Part shown: positions 1 through 8,476 of the stretch, piece by piece
Position numbering within the stretch: the stretch's first letter is position 1
Layout: each line of letters begins with the position of its first letter
Source of the DNA: Bacillota bacterium
GTDB lineage: Bacteria > Bacillota > Clostridia > Lachnospirales > Lachnospiraceae
NCBI GenBank assembly: GCA_023395555.1
Contig: JAEWYQ010000088.1
Coordinates: 62,001 to 126,000, forward strand
DNA: 64,000 nt
Direction of reading: 5' to 3'
Notes under the pieces: generated by a model
Told to the model about the DNA's origin: nothing
The model's input: only the letters and a program-made list of their open reading frames with translations
Database searches by the model: none
Translations under genes and position numbers: made by a program

Positions 1-345
1 GAGCGCATTGAAAATGCGGAAGGGGCTGTGGTTAAGGAGTATTCCCCGGATAGAATCGGAAGAAAGATGTCCGGCTCCGAGGCGGAGTATCTGACCAAAG
101 CAATGCGGCTGGCGGTTACCAAGGGCACCGCAACAAAGCTGAGTGACCTGGAGGTGGCGGTGGCGGGAAAAACTGGCTCCGCGGATAATCCTGCCGGAAG
201 GGCCCACTCCTGGTTCATCGGCTTTGCACCGGAGAAGGATTCGGAAATCGCAGTCAGCGTCATTGTGGAAAATGTGGGGACCGGCAGTGAGTATGCTGTC
301 CCTATTGCGAAAGAGATATTTCAGGAATATTATAAAAAGAAATAG
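1..345 (+). CDS. Penicillin-binding protein transpeptidase, C-terminal end (partial)
   Basis: The reading frame is already open at base 1 and ends at the TAA at 343-345, so only the last 114 residues are visible. They contain the KTG box of the penicilloyl serine transferase fold (AGKTGSADN), followed by a strand reading SWFIGFAP, which is the usual sequence after KTG in class B penicillin-binding proteins (PBP2/FtsI/SpoVD type). In that family the domain cross-links peptidoglycan on the outer face of the membrane. The serine motif SxxK, the SxN motif and the N-terminal anchor lie outside the window, so the subclass cannot be decided. No further gene follows closely in the same direction. Confidence 0.85.
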   Translation, partial: ERIENAEGAVVKEYSPDRIGRKMSGSEAEYLTKAMRLAVTKGTATKLSDLEVAVAGKTGSADNPAGRAHSWFIGFAPEKDSEIAVSVIVENVGTGSEYAVPIAKEIFQEYYKKK

Positions 346-536
346 AGGGCTGCATCCTTTTCCGCGGCGTATCCCAGGGACTGCTGGGGCAATAATGCGC
401 AGGGCGGGGACGCCGGCTGCCAGAACCTCCGGATCGGGAGTAAAAATCTGTATCAGCTGTTTGGGAACAAGTTCGAACAAGAGAATTCCGACGGACATCA
501 GAATACCTGCATCTTGTGAAGCGGAGCGTTCTGAAC
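346..536. other. Intergenic stretch without a recognisable gene
   Basis: This GC-rich spacer follows the penicillin-binding protein. Open frames here on both strands are extensions of other genes or lack ribosome sites, and none resembles a known protein. It leads into the branched terminator-like structure at 526-608. A structured RNA is possible, but I recognise no known RNA family in it. Confidence 0.4.
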
Positions 537-608
537 GCACGAAGGTAAGGCAAGTAAAAGTGACTTGGTGGAGTGACTCCCTCTGACATATAACCTTCGG
601 TGCTTTTT
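526..608 (+). terminator. Branched intrinsic terminator or 3' end of a structured RNA
   Basis: GCACGAAGGT (537-546) can pair with ACCTTCGGTGC (593-603) with one bulge, and five T follow at 604-608. The roughly 45-base interior contains a small hairpin, GGAG-TGA-CTCC. A second hairpin, GCGTTC-T-GAACGC (526-538), precedes it. The long closing helix with a folded interior is unlike a simple terminator. It probably ends transcription from the penicillin-binding protein gene or from an RNA encoded in 346-600. Confidence 0.5.
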
Positions 609-632
609 AACATCTTAATCAATAATTTCGGG

Positions 633-661
633 TTGAAAACTTGTGCATATTGATGTATACT
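633..661 (+). promoter_or_regulatory. Sigma-A type promoter of the Nudix gene
   Basis: TTGAAA at 633-638 and TATACT at 656-661 are separated by exactly 17 bp. A GGAGGAAT ribosome site and the ATG at 705 follow about 30 bp later. Confidence 0.7.
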
Positions 662-704
662 TCTACTAGATAAGGCGATACACCAAAAAGCAGGAGGAAT
701 TGCG

Positions 705-1157
705 ATGGTAGAAGCAACGAGCTGTGGTGGTGTAGTTATATTCAGAGGAAAGATTTTATTACTGTATAAAAATTACAAGAACAAGTATGAAGGGTGGGTG
801 CTACCGAAAGGGACCGTAGAAGAAGGAGAGGAATATAAGGAGACGGCAATCCGTGAAGTATTGGAGGAGTCAGGAACCAATGCTTCCATTATCAAATATA
901 TCGGAAAAAGCCAATATTCCTTCAGCACGCCACAAAATACAGTATTAAAGGATGTTCATTGGTATTTAATGATGTCTGATAGCTATTACAGCAAACCACA
1001 GAGGGAAGAGTTTTTCATGGACTCCGGTTACTATAAGTTTCATGAAGCGTATCATATGTTGAAATTCGCTAATGAAAAGCAGATCCTGGAGCGGGCTTAC
1101 AATGAATACATGGATTTGAAGAAAAGTAATCTATGGGGTAATAAAAAGTATTTTTAA
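705..1157 (+). CDS. Nudix hydrolase
   Basis: This 150-residue protein has a complete Nudix box, G-x5-E-x7-REVLEESGT, at about residues 36-58, with the EE pair that binds the metal. Nudix enzymes hydrolyse nucleoside diphosphate-linked compounds; the substrate cannot be told from sequence. The preceding segment (VLPKGTVEEGE) resembles the diadenosine-polyphosphate and 8-oxo-dGTP type. The ATG is preceded by AGGAGGAATTGCG. It has its own promoter at 633-661 and a following inverted repeat, so it is probably transcribed alone. Confidence 0.85.
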   Translation: MVEATSCGGVVIFRGKILLLYKNYKNKYEGWVLPKGTVEEGEEYKETAIREVLEESGTNASIIKYIGKSQYSFSTPQNTVLKDVHWYLMMSDSYYSKPQREEFFMDSGYYKFHEAYHMLKFANEKQILERAYNEYMDLKKSNLWGNKKYF

Positions 1158-1172
1158 CATCCGTCGTACCGG

Positions 1173-1219
1173 GAGGACGCAACGCACAACTTAATTCGAA
1201 CAGGATGCGCTGCGTCCTC
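1173..1219 (+). terminator. Inverted repeat, probable terminator after the Nudix gene
   Basis: GAGGACGCA (1173-1181) pairs perfectly with TGCGTCCTC (1211-1219), with extra GC pairs inside the arms. Only a short T-poor tract follows, so termination would be weak or the structure may act otherwise. Confidence 0.45.
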
Positions 1220-1315
1220 TTACTATGTTATGGGCGCCTGGGAACACAGCAATGTCAGAAGAAAAACGATACTGGGAGAGAAGAGCGGAAGGACTTGAGA
1301 AAGTGAGGACGGGGA

Positions 1316-2284
1316 ATGATTGATATTCCAGGTTATGCAGGCTTTACCAAAATCAAAGAGATTACCAAGGGTATGTCCGGTGATAAGAAGTATTATATCG
1401 AAACCGCGGATGGAAAGCGTCTGCTTCTTCGTATTGCGGATATCACCGATAATATGTGCTATGACAATAAAAAAGCGGAGTTTGAGACCGTAGGCTGCGC
1501 TGCGGCGCTGGGCATTCCTATGCCGCAGCCGGTCTATTTCGGAACCAGTGAGGATGGTAAGAGCGTATATACTCTGCTGACCTGGGCTGACGGCGGTGAA
1601 GTGAAGGAGCTTCTGCCCGCATTATCAGACGAGGAGCAATATGCCTTGGGTGTAAAGTCCGGTGAGGTTCTTCGCAAAATTCATACCATGCCCGCCCCGG
1701 AAGATGCAGGTGACTGGGCAGAGCGGTACTTTGCCGTAATTGACAAACGGCTTGAGGCATTTCGGACGGAGGGTGCGGCTTTTGAAGGAAATGAAAAGAT
1801 TCTGCAATACCTGGAAACCAACCGCAGTCTGCTGAAAGGGCGTCCGCAATGCTGTCATCATGGAGATTATCATGAAGGCAATCTGATTCTGTCAGAGGAC
1901 GGAAAGCTGTCTGTGATCGATTGGCATAAAGTTGATTTTGATAACTATGGTGATCCCTGGTATGAGTTTAATCGTATCGCCTGTGCTTTTCCGCTGTTCG
2001 CATCGGGGCAGATTGACGGTTATTTCAGCGGAGATCCTCCGGAGGAGTTTTGGCGTTTATTTGCCTATTATCTTGCGGCGAGTGCAATCACCTCCATTAC
2101 CTGGGCCAAATATTTTTCGCCGGAAGAGCTTGATTCAATATTACAATGGAATGCAGATATCCTGCGTTGGTTTGATGGCATGGATAATCCCGTACCGTCA
2201 TGGTATCGGAAGAGTTCACTTGTACAAACGAATTCAGAGGGAAGGCATGATTATTATGAAGCTGATAAAAAAAATCACGGATAA
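1316..2284 (+). CDS. Aminoglycoside phosphotransferase-family kinase
   Basis: The 322-residue protein carries the APH/choline-kinase catalytic loop HGDYHEGN (about residue 182) and the metal-binding VIDWH about 20 residues later, followed by the family's DPWYEFNRIA segment. Members phosphorylate small molecules such as aminoglycosides, homoserine, thiamine or fructosamine, so drug resistance should not be assumed. The gene starts at an ATG after GACGGGGA. Its 3' end overlaps the next Nudix gene by about 38 bases in another frame, so the two are probably translationally coupled. No resistance-island context is visible. Confidence 0.8.
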   Translation: MIDIPGYAGFTKIKEITKGMSGDKKYYIETADGKRLLLRIADITDNMCYDNKKAEFETVGCAAALGIPMPQPVYFGTSEDGKSVYTLLTWADGGEVKELLPALSDEEQYALGVKSGEVLRKIHTMPAPEDAGDWAERYFAVIDKRLEAFRTEGAAFEGNEKILQYLETNRSLLKGRPQCCHHGDYHEGNLILSEDGKLSVIDWHKVDFDNYGDPWYEFNRIACAFPLFASGQIDGYFSGDPPEEFWRLFAYYLAASAITSITWAKYFSPEELDSILQWNADILRWFDGMDNPVPSWYRKSSLVQTNSEGRHDYYEADKKNHG

Positions 2285-2777
2285 AGAGATTGTCGGTGCG
2301 GACCGGCTTTCCAGTGCTTCACCAAGAGTAGCGGTCAGGGCAGTCCTATTGGATGACAGGGAAGAGATGGCCGTGATGTATATGGGAAAGTATGGGTTTT
2401 ATACGATTCCCGGCGGCGGAGTTGAGACAGGCGAGACTTTAGAGGCTGCTTTAAAGCGGGAGATCAGGGAAGAGACCGGATGTGAGTGTGAGATTTTGCA
2501 GGAGCTGGGGTATATTGAGGAGAACCGGGCCGAGCATAATTTTACCCAGATTTCAAATTATTATCTGGCCAAGGTGATAGGAGAAAAGGGGCTTCCATGC
2601 CTGACAGAAGAAGAAAAAGGCGGAGATATCCGCGTGGAATGGCATCCCATTCGGGAGGTCTTTGACATGATTGCTTCTCCCGTTCATGAAAAATACCAGA
2701 GAAAATACATACAATGCCGGGATGTGGCGGTATTAAAAGAAGCAATAAAAAAATCCCCAAAGCTTTTGAATTTATAA
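2247..2777 (+). CDS. Nudix hydrolase
   Basis: The protein is about 176 residues, with a Nudix box at about residues 55-77 reading GGGVETGETLEAALKREIRE followed by ETG. Two in-frame ATG starts are possible, at 2247 and 2256. AGAGG ends about six bases before 2247, which favours that one. The start lies inside the upstream APH-like gene, suggesting coupled expression. The same-strand open frame extends further upstream, but that part overlaps the kinase and is not expected to be translated. The substrate is unknown. Family members with this box clean the nucleotide pool or act on sugar nucleotides. Confidence 0.8.
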   Translation: MIIMKLIKKITDKEIVGADRLSSASPRVAVRAVLLDDREEMAVMYMGKYGFYTIPGGGVETGETLEAALKREIREETGCECEILQELGYIEENRAEHNFTQISNYYLAKVIGEKGLPCLTEEEKGGDIRVEWHPIREVFDMIASPVHEKYQRKYIQCRDVAVLKEAIKKSPKLLNL

Positions 2778-2801
2778 AGCTCTGAGGAATTCCCATCTTA
2801 C

Positions 2802-2884
2802 TGCGGATAGAGGGACTCGAACCCTCACGAAGTCGCCCTCGGCAGATTTTGAGTCTGCTGCGTCTGCCATTCCGCCACATCCGC
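2802..2884 (-). tRNA. tRNA-Leu (anticodon CAA)
   Basis: Read on the minus strand, the 83 bases form a class II tRNA with a long variable arm. The acceptor stem is GCGGATG/TATCCGC, the anticodon stem GCAGA/TCTGC encloses CTCAAAA so the anticodon is CAA, and the T-arm has GGTTCGAGTCC. The discriminator is A, and CCA is not encoded. It reads UUG leucine codons. Confidence 0.95.
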
Positions 2885-3003
2885 ATTAGTGACGAGGATT
2901 ATTCTAACACAATTAGTTTTATATTTCAAGTATGAAAATAATATATTAGCTTAAAATATGAAGTATATGCTGTTCTCTGGGAAATAAGGAGTGGATTAGA
3001 AGA

Positions 3004-3486
3004 ATGACTTGTAATAAAGCCCAAAGTATGATTATGCCATTTATCAACAATAAGCTGCGATTGAAGGAACTGGAGGAGTTTGTTGATCATATCGGCACCT
3101 GCCCGGCCTGCAAGGAAGAGCTGGAGGTGTATTATGCGCTGCTGACAGCGATGAAGCAGCTGGACGAGGATAAGAATCTGTCCTCAGATTTTGGCCTGGA
3201 GCTGAATCAGAAGCTGGACCGGATCAGGGATAGAATTTTCCATGCGAAGTTTACATATTATCGTAAAAAGGTTATTCTGATATTAACAATTTTATTTTTT
3301 GCATTTGTCATAAGCTTTGGGTATGTTAATCGAAGCACGGAAGAGGAGAGGAACATCACAGAGAGCGAGTTTCGGATGCGCCGAGCCTTCCATACGGGGC
3401 GGAATGCCTATTATGAAGGCTTGCTGCGGGAGTATTTTGAGGAGCAGGAACTATTGCAGCCCGAGAAACCCGAACTGTTTCCGTAG
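3004..3486 (+). CDS. Anti-sigma-factor-like membrane protein with zinc-finger motif
   Basis: The 160-residue protein begins with a small putative zinc-binding domain: Cys3 followed by HIGTCPACKEE near residues 29-39, the HxxxCxxC pattern of zf-HC2 anti-sigma domains. One membrane helix spans about residues 88-110 (KVILILTILFFAFVISFGYV), followed by an acidic extracytoplasmic tail. In characterised relatives the N-terminal domain holds an ECF sigma factor at the membrane. No sigma gene is adjacent, so the partner is unknown and the anti-sigma role is inference. The start is an ATG after AAGGAGTGGATTAGAAGA. Confidence 0.65.
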   Translation: MTCNKAQSMIMPFINNKLRLKELEEFVDHIGTCPACKEELEVYYALLTAMKQLDEDKNLSSDFGLELNQKLDRIRDRIFHAKFTYYRKKVILILTILFFAFVISFGYVNRSTEEERNITESEFRMRRAFHTGRNAYYEGLLREYFEEQELLQPEKPELFP

Positions 3487-3647
3487 AGGTATCCGCATTA
3501 GGGACATTGCACTAACCGCTTCTGAGTAAATGAGGGACGGGATATCCTTCCTTGAACGATATGCCGGAATAAAATAATACGCCTGGATAATGGGAAGCAG
3601 GGCTTCATCATAAGATCCGCAGGCTATGAAAGGTATGGTTATTAATT

Positions 3648-6302
3648 ATGAATAAGAAGCTTGTTTTGATTGACGGACACAGCATACTGAACCGGGCATT
3701 TTACGGATTGCCGGATATGACTACCTCGAAGGGGGAGCATACCAACGCGGTTCTGGGATTTCTTAATATTATGTTTAAAATACTGGAGGAGGAGAAGCCG
3801 GATCATCTGGCGGTGGCTTTTGATACCCATCATCCCACCTTCCGTCATGAGCGGTTTGCCGAGTATAAGGGAACGAGAAAGGGAATGCCGGAGGAGCTTC
3901 GGGAACAGGTACCTGTGATGAAGGAAGTCCTGAAGGCTATGAAGATTCTGATTTTGGAAAAGCCCGGTTACGAAGCGGATGATATTCTGGGGACCCTGGC
4001 CACCAGAGCCGAGAAGGCGGGGGATATTGTGTCGCTGATTTCCGGTGATCGGGACTTGCTGCAGCTTGCCAGTGAGAAGATTAAGATCCGGATACCCAAG
4101 ACAAAGAAGACCGGCACGGAGATAGAAGATTATCTGGCTCCGGATGTGATGGAGACTTACCATGTGACCCCGAAGCAGTTTATTGATCTGAAAGGGCTCA
4201 TGGGAGACACCTCGGATAATATTCCCGGAGTGCCGGGAGTGGGAGAGAAGACAGCCGCCAAATTGATTGAGACCTATCACTCCATCGAAAGCATCTATGA
4301 GCATATCGAGGAAATGAAACCCGGCAAGGTTACGAATTCTTTGAAGGAGAACCGGGAGCTGGCTTTCTTATCCCGGGAGCTGGCTACCATCTGTGTGGAT
4401 TGTGAGCTGGATTTTGATCCGGAGGAAGCGGTGCTGGGGAATCTGTACAACGAAGATGTATACATGCTATTTAAGCGGCTGGAATTCAAAAACCTGCTGA
4501 CCCGTTTTCAAACGGAGGAAGTGAGCCATTCCACGGGGATTGAGAAAGGATTTGTTCTGATCGATGACCTGGGAGAGGCAGAACGGTTATTTGAAGAAAT
4601 GGGCGGAAGGAAGGAAGCTCCTCTTCCCATCGGAATACAAGTGGTTTCTGAACGCGGCTGCATTCTGGGAATATCTCTTTGTGACAGCGAAAAGAAGGCA
4701 TATTTCCTGCGCTGCTGCGGCTTCCTTACGGAGGATTATCTGCTGGACCGTTCCCGGAAGCTGGTCCGCAGCGGCAGAACTATATCGGTAATAGGGCTGA
4801 AGGAACAGCTTCCCTGGCTTCAGCTTACGGAGGAGTATCCGGTATTTGATGCGGCAATCGCGGCATATCTTCTGAATCCGCTGACAGATACCTATCTTTA
4901 TGATGATATTGCCAGGGATTATCTGGGCATGACGGTTCCTTCGAGAGCGGATTTACTGGGGAAGACATCCTTAACAGAGGCATTGGAGCAGAAGGAAGAG
5001 GCTTTCTTATCCTATGCCTGCCACTGTGCGTATATTGCAATGCATTGTGTTAAGCGTATGGACGAGCTGCTGTCAGGAGAAGGAATGCAGGAGCTGTTTA
5101 CCACCATTGAGATGCCTTTGATCTATACTCTGTATGATATGGAAACGAGGGGCATTCGTGTCAATAAAGAGGCTTTGAAGGAATACGGCGATCACCTGGC
5201 AATTGGAATTGAAAGGCTGGAGAAGAGCATCTACCAACAGGCCGGAGAAGAATTCAATATTAATTCTCCGAAGCAGCTGGGAGTCATATTATTTGAGAAG
5301 CTGGGGCTGAAAGGCGGGAAGACGACAAAGACAGGCTACTCTACTTCGGCGGATATTCTGGAGAAGCTGCAGGGCGAGCACCCGGTGATTCCGATGATTC
5401 TGGAATACCGCCAGCTGACCAAATTAAAGTCAACCTATGCGGACGGCCTGGCGGAGTATATCAGAGAAGACGGACGGATTCACGGAAAATTCCATCAGAC
5501 AATCGCGGCGACGGGCCGGCTCAGCAGTACGGACCCTAATCTGCAGAATATCCCCATCCGGATGGAGCTGGGCCGCCAGATCCGTAAGGTATTCATTCCG
5601 AAGGAGGAGTATGTGTTCCTGGACGCGGATTATTCCCAGATTGAGCTTCGGGTGCTGGCCCATATGTCCGGGGATGAGAGACTGATTGCAGCGTACCGGG
5701 AGGCGAAGGATATCCATCGGATCACTGCTTCCGAGGTGTTCCATACTCCTTTTGAGGAGGTAACTCCTGCCCAGAGAAGCAGCGCCAAGGCGGTGAACTT
5801 TGGTATTGTATATGGAATCAGCTCCTTTGGATTGGGGCAGGATTTGAATATTACCAGAAAAGAAGCAGAACGTTATATTGCAAAGTATTTTGAAACCTAT
5901 CCCAAGGTAAAAGAGTACCTGGACCGGCTGGTGGCCGATGCCAGGGAGCTGGGATATTCCTCGACGCTCTTTGGGAGGAGGAGACCGCTTCCGGAATTAA
6001 CCTCCAGCAATTTCATGCAGCGTTCCTTCGGGGAACGGGTGGCTATGAATGCGCCGATCCAGGGAACGGCGGCCGATATCATCAAGATCGCCATGATCCG
6101 GGTGAACCAGCGCCTGAAGAAGGAAGGCTTCCGTGCGGAGCTGATTCTGCAGGTTCACGATGAACTGCTGGTAGAAGCCCACAAGGATGAGGCGGAGCAG
6201 GTATCCGGGATTATTGTGGAAGAGATGCAGGGTGCTGCCCGGCTCTCCGTCATACTGGAAGCGGAGGTCAAGGAAGGAAGCAACTGGTTTGAAGCAAAGT
6301 AA
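3648..6302 (+). CDS. polA: DNA polymerase I
   Basis: The 884-residue protein is full length. Residues 1-290 form the 5'-3' exonuclease, with VLIDGHSILNRAFYG, SGDRDLLQL and the helix-hairpin-helix NIPGVPGVGEKTAAKL. The middle domain (about 310-500) has the fold position of the 3'-5' exonuclease, but the usual DxE is replaced by a segment reading IQVVSERG, so proofreading is probably lost, as in other Bacillota. The polymerase domain has motif A DADYSQIELR near residue 659 and motif C QVHDELLVE near residue 835. It fills gaps and removes RNA primers. coaE follows 36 bp downstream, so the two are likely cotranscribed. Confidence 0.97.
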   Translation: MNKKLVLIDGHSILNRAFYGLPDMTTSKGEHTNAVLGFLNIMFKILEEEKPDHLAVAFDTHHPTFRHERFAEYKGTRKGMPEELREQVPVMKEVLKAMKILILEKPGYEADDILGTLATRAEKAGDIVSLISGDRDLLQLASEKIKIRIPKTKKTGTEIEDYLAPDVMETYHVTPKQFIDLKGLMGDTSDNIPGVPGVGEKTAAKLIETYHSIESIYEHIEEMKPGKVTNSLKENRELAFLSRELATICVDCELDFDPEEAVLGNLYNEDVYMLFKRLEFKNLLTRFQTEEVSHSTGIEKGFVLIDDLGEAERLFEEMGGRKEAPLPIGIQVVSERGCILGISLCDSEKKAYFLRCCGFLTEDYLLDRSRKLVRSGRTISVIGLKEQLPWLQLTEEYPVFDAAIAAYLLNPLTDTYLYDDIARDYLGMTVPSRADLLGKTSLTEALEQKEEAFLSYACHCAYIAMHCVKRMDELLSGEGMQELFTTIEMPLIYTLYDMETRGIRVNKEALKEYGDHLAIGIERLEKSIYQQAGEEFNINSPKQLGVILFEKLGLKGGKTTKTGYSTSADILEKLQGEHPVIPMILEYRQLTKLKSTYADGLAEYIREDGRIHGKFHQTIAATGRLSSTDPNLQNIPIRMELGRQIRKVFIPKEEYVFLDADYSQIELRVLAHMSGDERLIAAYREAKDIHRITASEVFHTPFEEVTPAQRSSAKAVNFGIVYGISSFGLGQDLNITRKEAERYIAKYFETYPKVKEYLDRLVADARELGYSSTLFGRRRPLPELTSSNFMQRSFGERVAMNAPIQGTAADIIKIAMIRVNQRLKKEGFRAELILQVHDELLVEAHKDEAEQVSGIIVEEMQGAARLSVILEAEVKEGSNWFEAK

Positions 6303-6337
6303 ATGGGGTAAAAAAATAATAGCAGGGATGAGGATAA

Positions 6338-6934
6338 ATGAAAGTAATCGGTCTGACCGGCGGGATAGGGAGCGGTAAATCCCTGGTTGCCAGGATTATG
6401 AAGGAGCAGTATGGTGCCGGAATTCTCGATACGGATGGAATTGCGCGGGAGCAGATGGAGCCCGGCGGCGCAAGCTATCAGGAGGTTGTGGATTATTTCG
6501 GGCAGAGAATTCTGGCGAAGGATGGAAGAATTGACAGAGGAAGACTTTCCGCCGTTGTATTTGAGAATAAAGAAAATCGTCTTAAAATAAATGAAATTAC
6601 ACACCCTAAGGTACTGATAAAGGTTCGGGAGGAGATCGACCGCTGCCGGAGGAGGGGCGGAATCGCCTATCTTCTGATTGAGACGGCGCTGATGATTGAA
6701 GCAGGATATGATTTCCTCTGTGATGAGGTCTGGTATGTCTATGCACCGGAAGAGCAGCGCAGGAGCTGGCTGAAGGCGGAGCGGGGGTATACGGAAGAGA
6801 AGATAGATATCATTATAGAGAATCAATGCACGGCAGAGGAATTCCGGAGTAAATTTCCCAAAGTCATAGAGAACACAGGGGATCTGCAGTGGCTGGAACA
6901 GCAGGTGAAGACGCTGCTGGCAGGGCTGGAGTAG
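6338..6934 (+). CDS. coaE: Dephospho-CoA kinase
   Basis: This 198-residue protein starts MKVIGLTGGIGSGKS, the P-loop signature of the last enzyme of coenzyme A synthesis, which phosphorylates the 3' hydroxyl of dephospho-CoA. DTDGIAR after the P-loop and the THP segment (EITHPKV) match the family, and the length is typical. It sits just downstream of polA, a common polA-coaE order in Bacillota. The start is an ATG preceded by GGATGAGGATAA. Confidence 0.95.
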   Translation: MKVIGLTGGIGSGKSLVARIMKEQYGAGILDTDGIAREQMEPGGASYQEVVDYFGQRILAKDGRIDRGRLSAVVFENKENRLKINEITHPKVLIKVREEIDRCRRRGGIAYLLIETALMIEAGYDFLCDEVWYVYAPEEQRRSWLKAERGYTEEKIDIIIENQCTAEEFRSKFPKVIENTGDLQWLEQQVKTLLAGLE

Positions 6935-7046
6935 AAGGATAGCACTATTTACAATATAATGGACAGTAAGAGCTCTTATCATGCTGTATAATATCGATAT
7001 AATAGTATATATCAAGATATTATAAAGAGATGGGGAGGGTTCATCT

Positions 7047-8300
7047 GTGAAAAACTTTATAAAGAATTACAAGATGTCATTGCTTCTGTTACTCTCTGTG
7101 ATAGTGGGCGGAGTCCTGGGTCTGGTCATGGGGCCGGAGGCAAGGGTACTGGAGCCCTTGGGGCAGATTTATCTGAATCTGATGTTTACCATTATTGTGC
7201 CTCTGGTATTCTTCAGCATCACCTCATCCATTGCCGGAATGAAGGAAATGAACCGGCTCGGTAAGATTATCATCTATATAGCGGTCATTTTCACGGTGAC
7301 GGCATTGCTGTCCGGGATACTGGCTATTCTTGGAGTATTTGCTGTGAATCCCACAGAGGGCCTGGCCCAGGATACGATCCGGTCCATCCTGGCCGGATCA
7401 GGCGAAGAACTGGTATCGGAAGCACAGCAGCTCTCTCTTGCCGAGCAGCTGGTCAAAACCATTACGGTGGGGGATTTCTCGGAATTATTGTCTCGGAATA
7501 AGATGCTTCCTTTAATTATCTTCTCTGTCCTGTTTGGAACTGCCGCAGCCATGGTTGGTGACAAGGCCCGGCCTGTAAGAGAATTTGTCGCAGCCGCCTC
7601 GGAAGTGCTTATGAAAATGATTAATATCATCATGTATTATGCCCCCATCGGTTTGGGCTGCTATTTTGCATCGGTGATCGGCCAGCTGGGATCGCAGATA
7701 CTGGAAGGTTATCTCCGGGTGTTTTTATTATACCTGGGCTTATCTATCATCAATTATTTTCTTTTCTTCAGCATTTATGCCTATATTGCGGCGGGGAAGG
7801 ATGGGGTCCGCAGCTTTTGGAGAAATGCCCTTGCTCCGACGGTTACCGCTCTTGCCACTTGCTCCAGTGCGGCTACGATTCCGGTGAACCTGGCTGCCAC
7901 GAAGAAAATAGGCGTGTCCGGAGATATCGCCGAAACAGTAATTCCTCTGGGGGTTAACACCCATAAGGACGGCTCCGTAATCGGAGGAGTGCTTAAGGTG
8001 GTGTTCCTCTTCGGCTTGTTCGGAAAGGACATGAATAGTGCCGGAGCGTTTCTTTCCATTCTGGCAGTTGGTTTTCTGGTGGGGGCGGTTATGGGAGCCA
8101 TACCCGGCGGCGGACTCATCGGAGAGATGCTTATTATCAGTATCTACGGGTTTCCTCCGGCAGCTCTTCCGGTTATTGCGGTCATCAGCACCATCATTGA
8201 CGCGCCTGCAACGGTATTAAATTCCTCAGGCAATACGGTATGTGCCATGATGGCCGCCAGATTTGTGGACGGCAAGCAGTGGCTGAAGAAAAAAAATTAA
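7047..8300 (+). CDS. Sodium:dicarboxylate symporter family transporter (DctA/GltP-like)
   Basis: The 417-residue protein has eight or more hydrophobic segments and the conserved features of the SDF family: TIIVPLVFFSITSSIAGM in helix 3, the serine-rich re-entrant loop (ATCSSAATIPVN) and the late VLNSSGNTVCAMMAARFVDG stretch. Relatives import glutamate, aspartate or C4-dicarboxylates with sodium or protons. The VLNSSG in place of the usual MNMDGT/NVTGD-like loops makes the substrate uncertain; serine/threonine-type carriers are also in this family. The start is a GTG after GGGGAGGGTTCATCT. An AT-rich region with several TATAAT-like boxes (6940-7020) precedes it. Confidence 0.85.
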   Translation: MKNFIKNYKMSLLLLLSVIVGGVLGLVMGPEARVLEPLGQIYLNLMFTIIVPLVFFSITSSIAGMKEMNRLGKIIIYIAVIFTVTALLSGILAILGVFAVNPTEGLAQDTIRSILAGSGEELVSEAQQLSLAEQLVKTITVGDFSELLSRNKMLPLIIFSVLFGTAAAMVGDKARPVREFVAAASEVLMKMINIIMYYAPIGLGCYFASVIGQLGSQILEGYLRVFLLYLGLSIINYFLFFSIYAYIAAGKDGVRSFWRNALAPTVTALATCSSAATIPVNLAATKKIGVSGDIAETVIPLGVNTHKDGSVIGGVLKVVFLFGLFGKDMNSAGAFLSILAVGFLVGAVMGAIPGGGLIGEMLIISIYGFPPAALPVIAVISTIIDAPATVLNSSGNTVCAMMAARFVDGKQWLKKKN

Positions 8301-8476
8301 TCTGTGGCAGGGCAAAAGGCGCGGAAGAAAATCGTTCCGTATAATATACTTGCATTTCATATGGATGGCATGTATTATGTTAGAGGGTATGCGGCCTGTG
8401 CAGAATGAGATTCTGCCTGAGGCAGGATGCACGTTATGTGGCTGCATAACTCCGGAGAGCATAAGGAGACCAGCAT

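Noticed and set aside
1316..2284. Aminoglycoside resistance gene
   Set aside because: Only the broad APH fold is supported; there is no close match to a known resistance enzyme and no mobile context.
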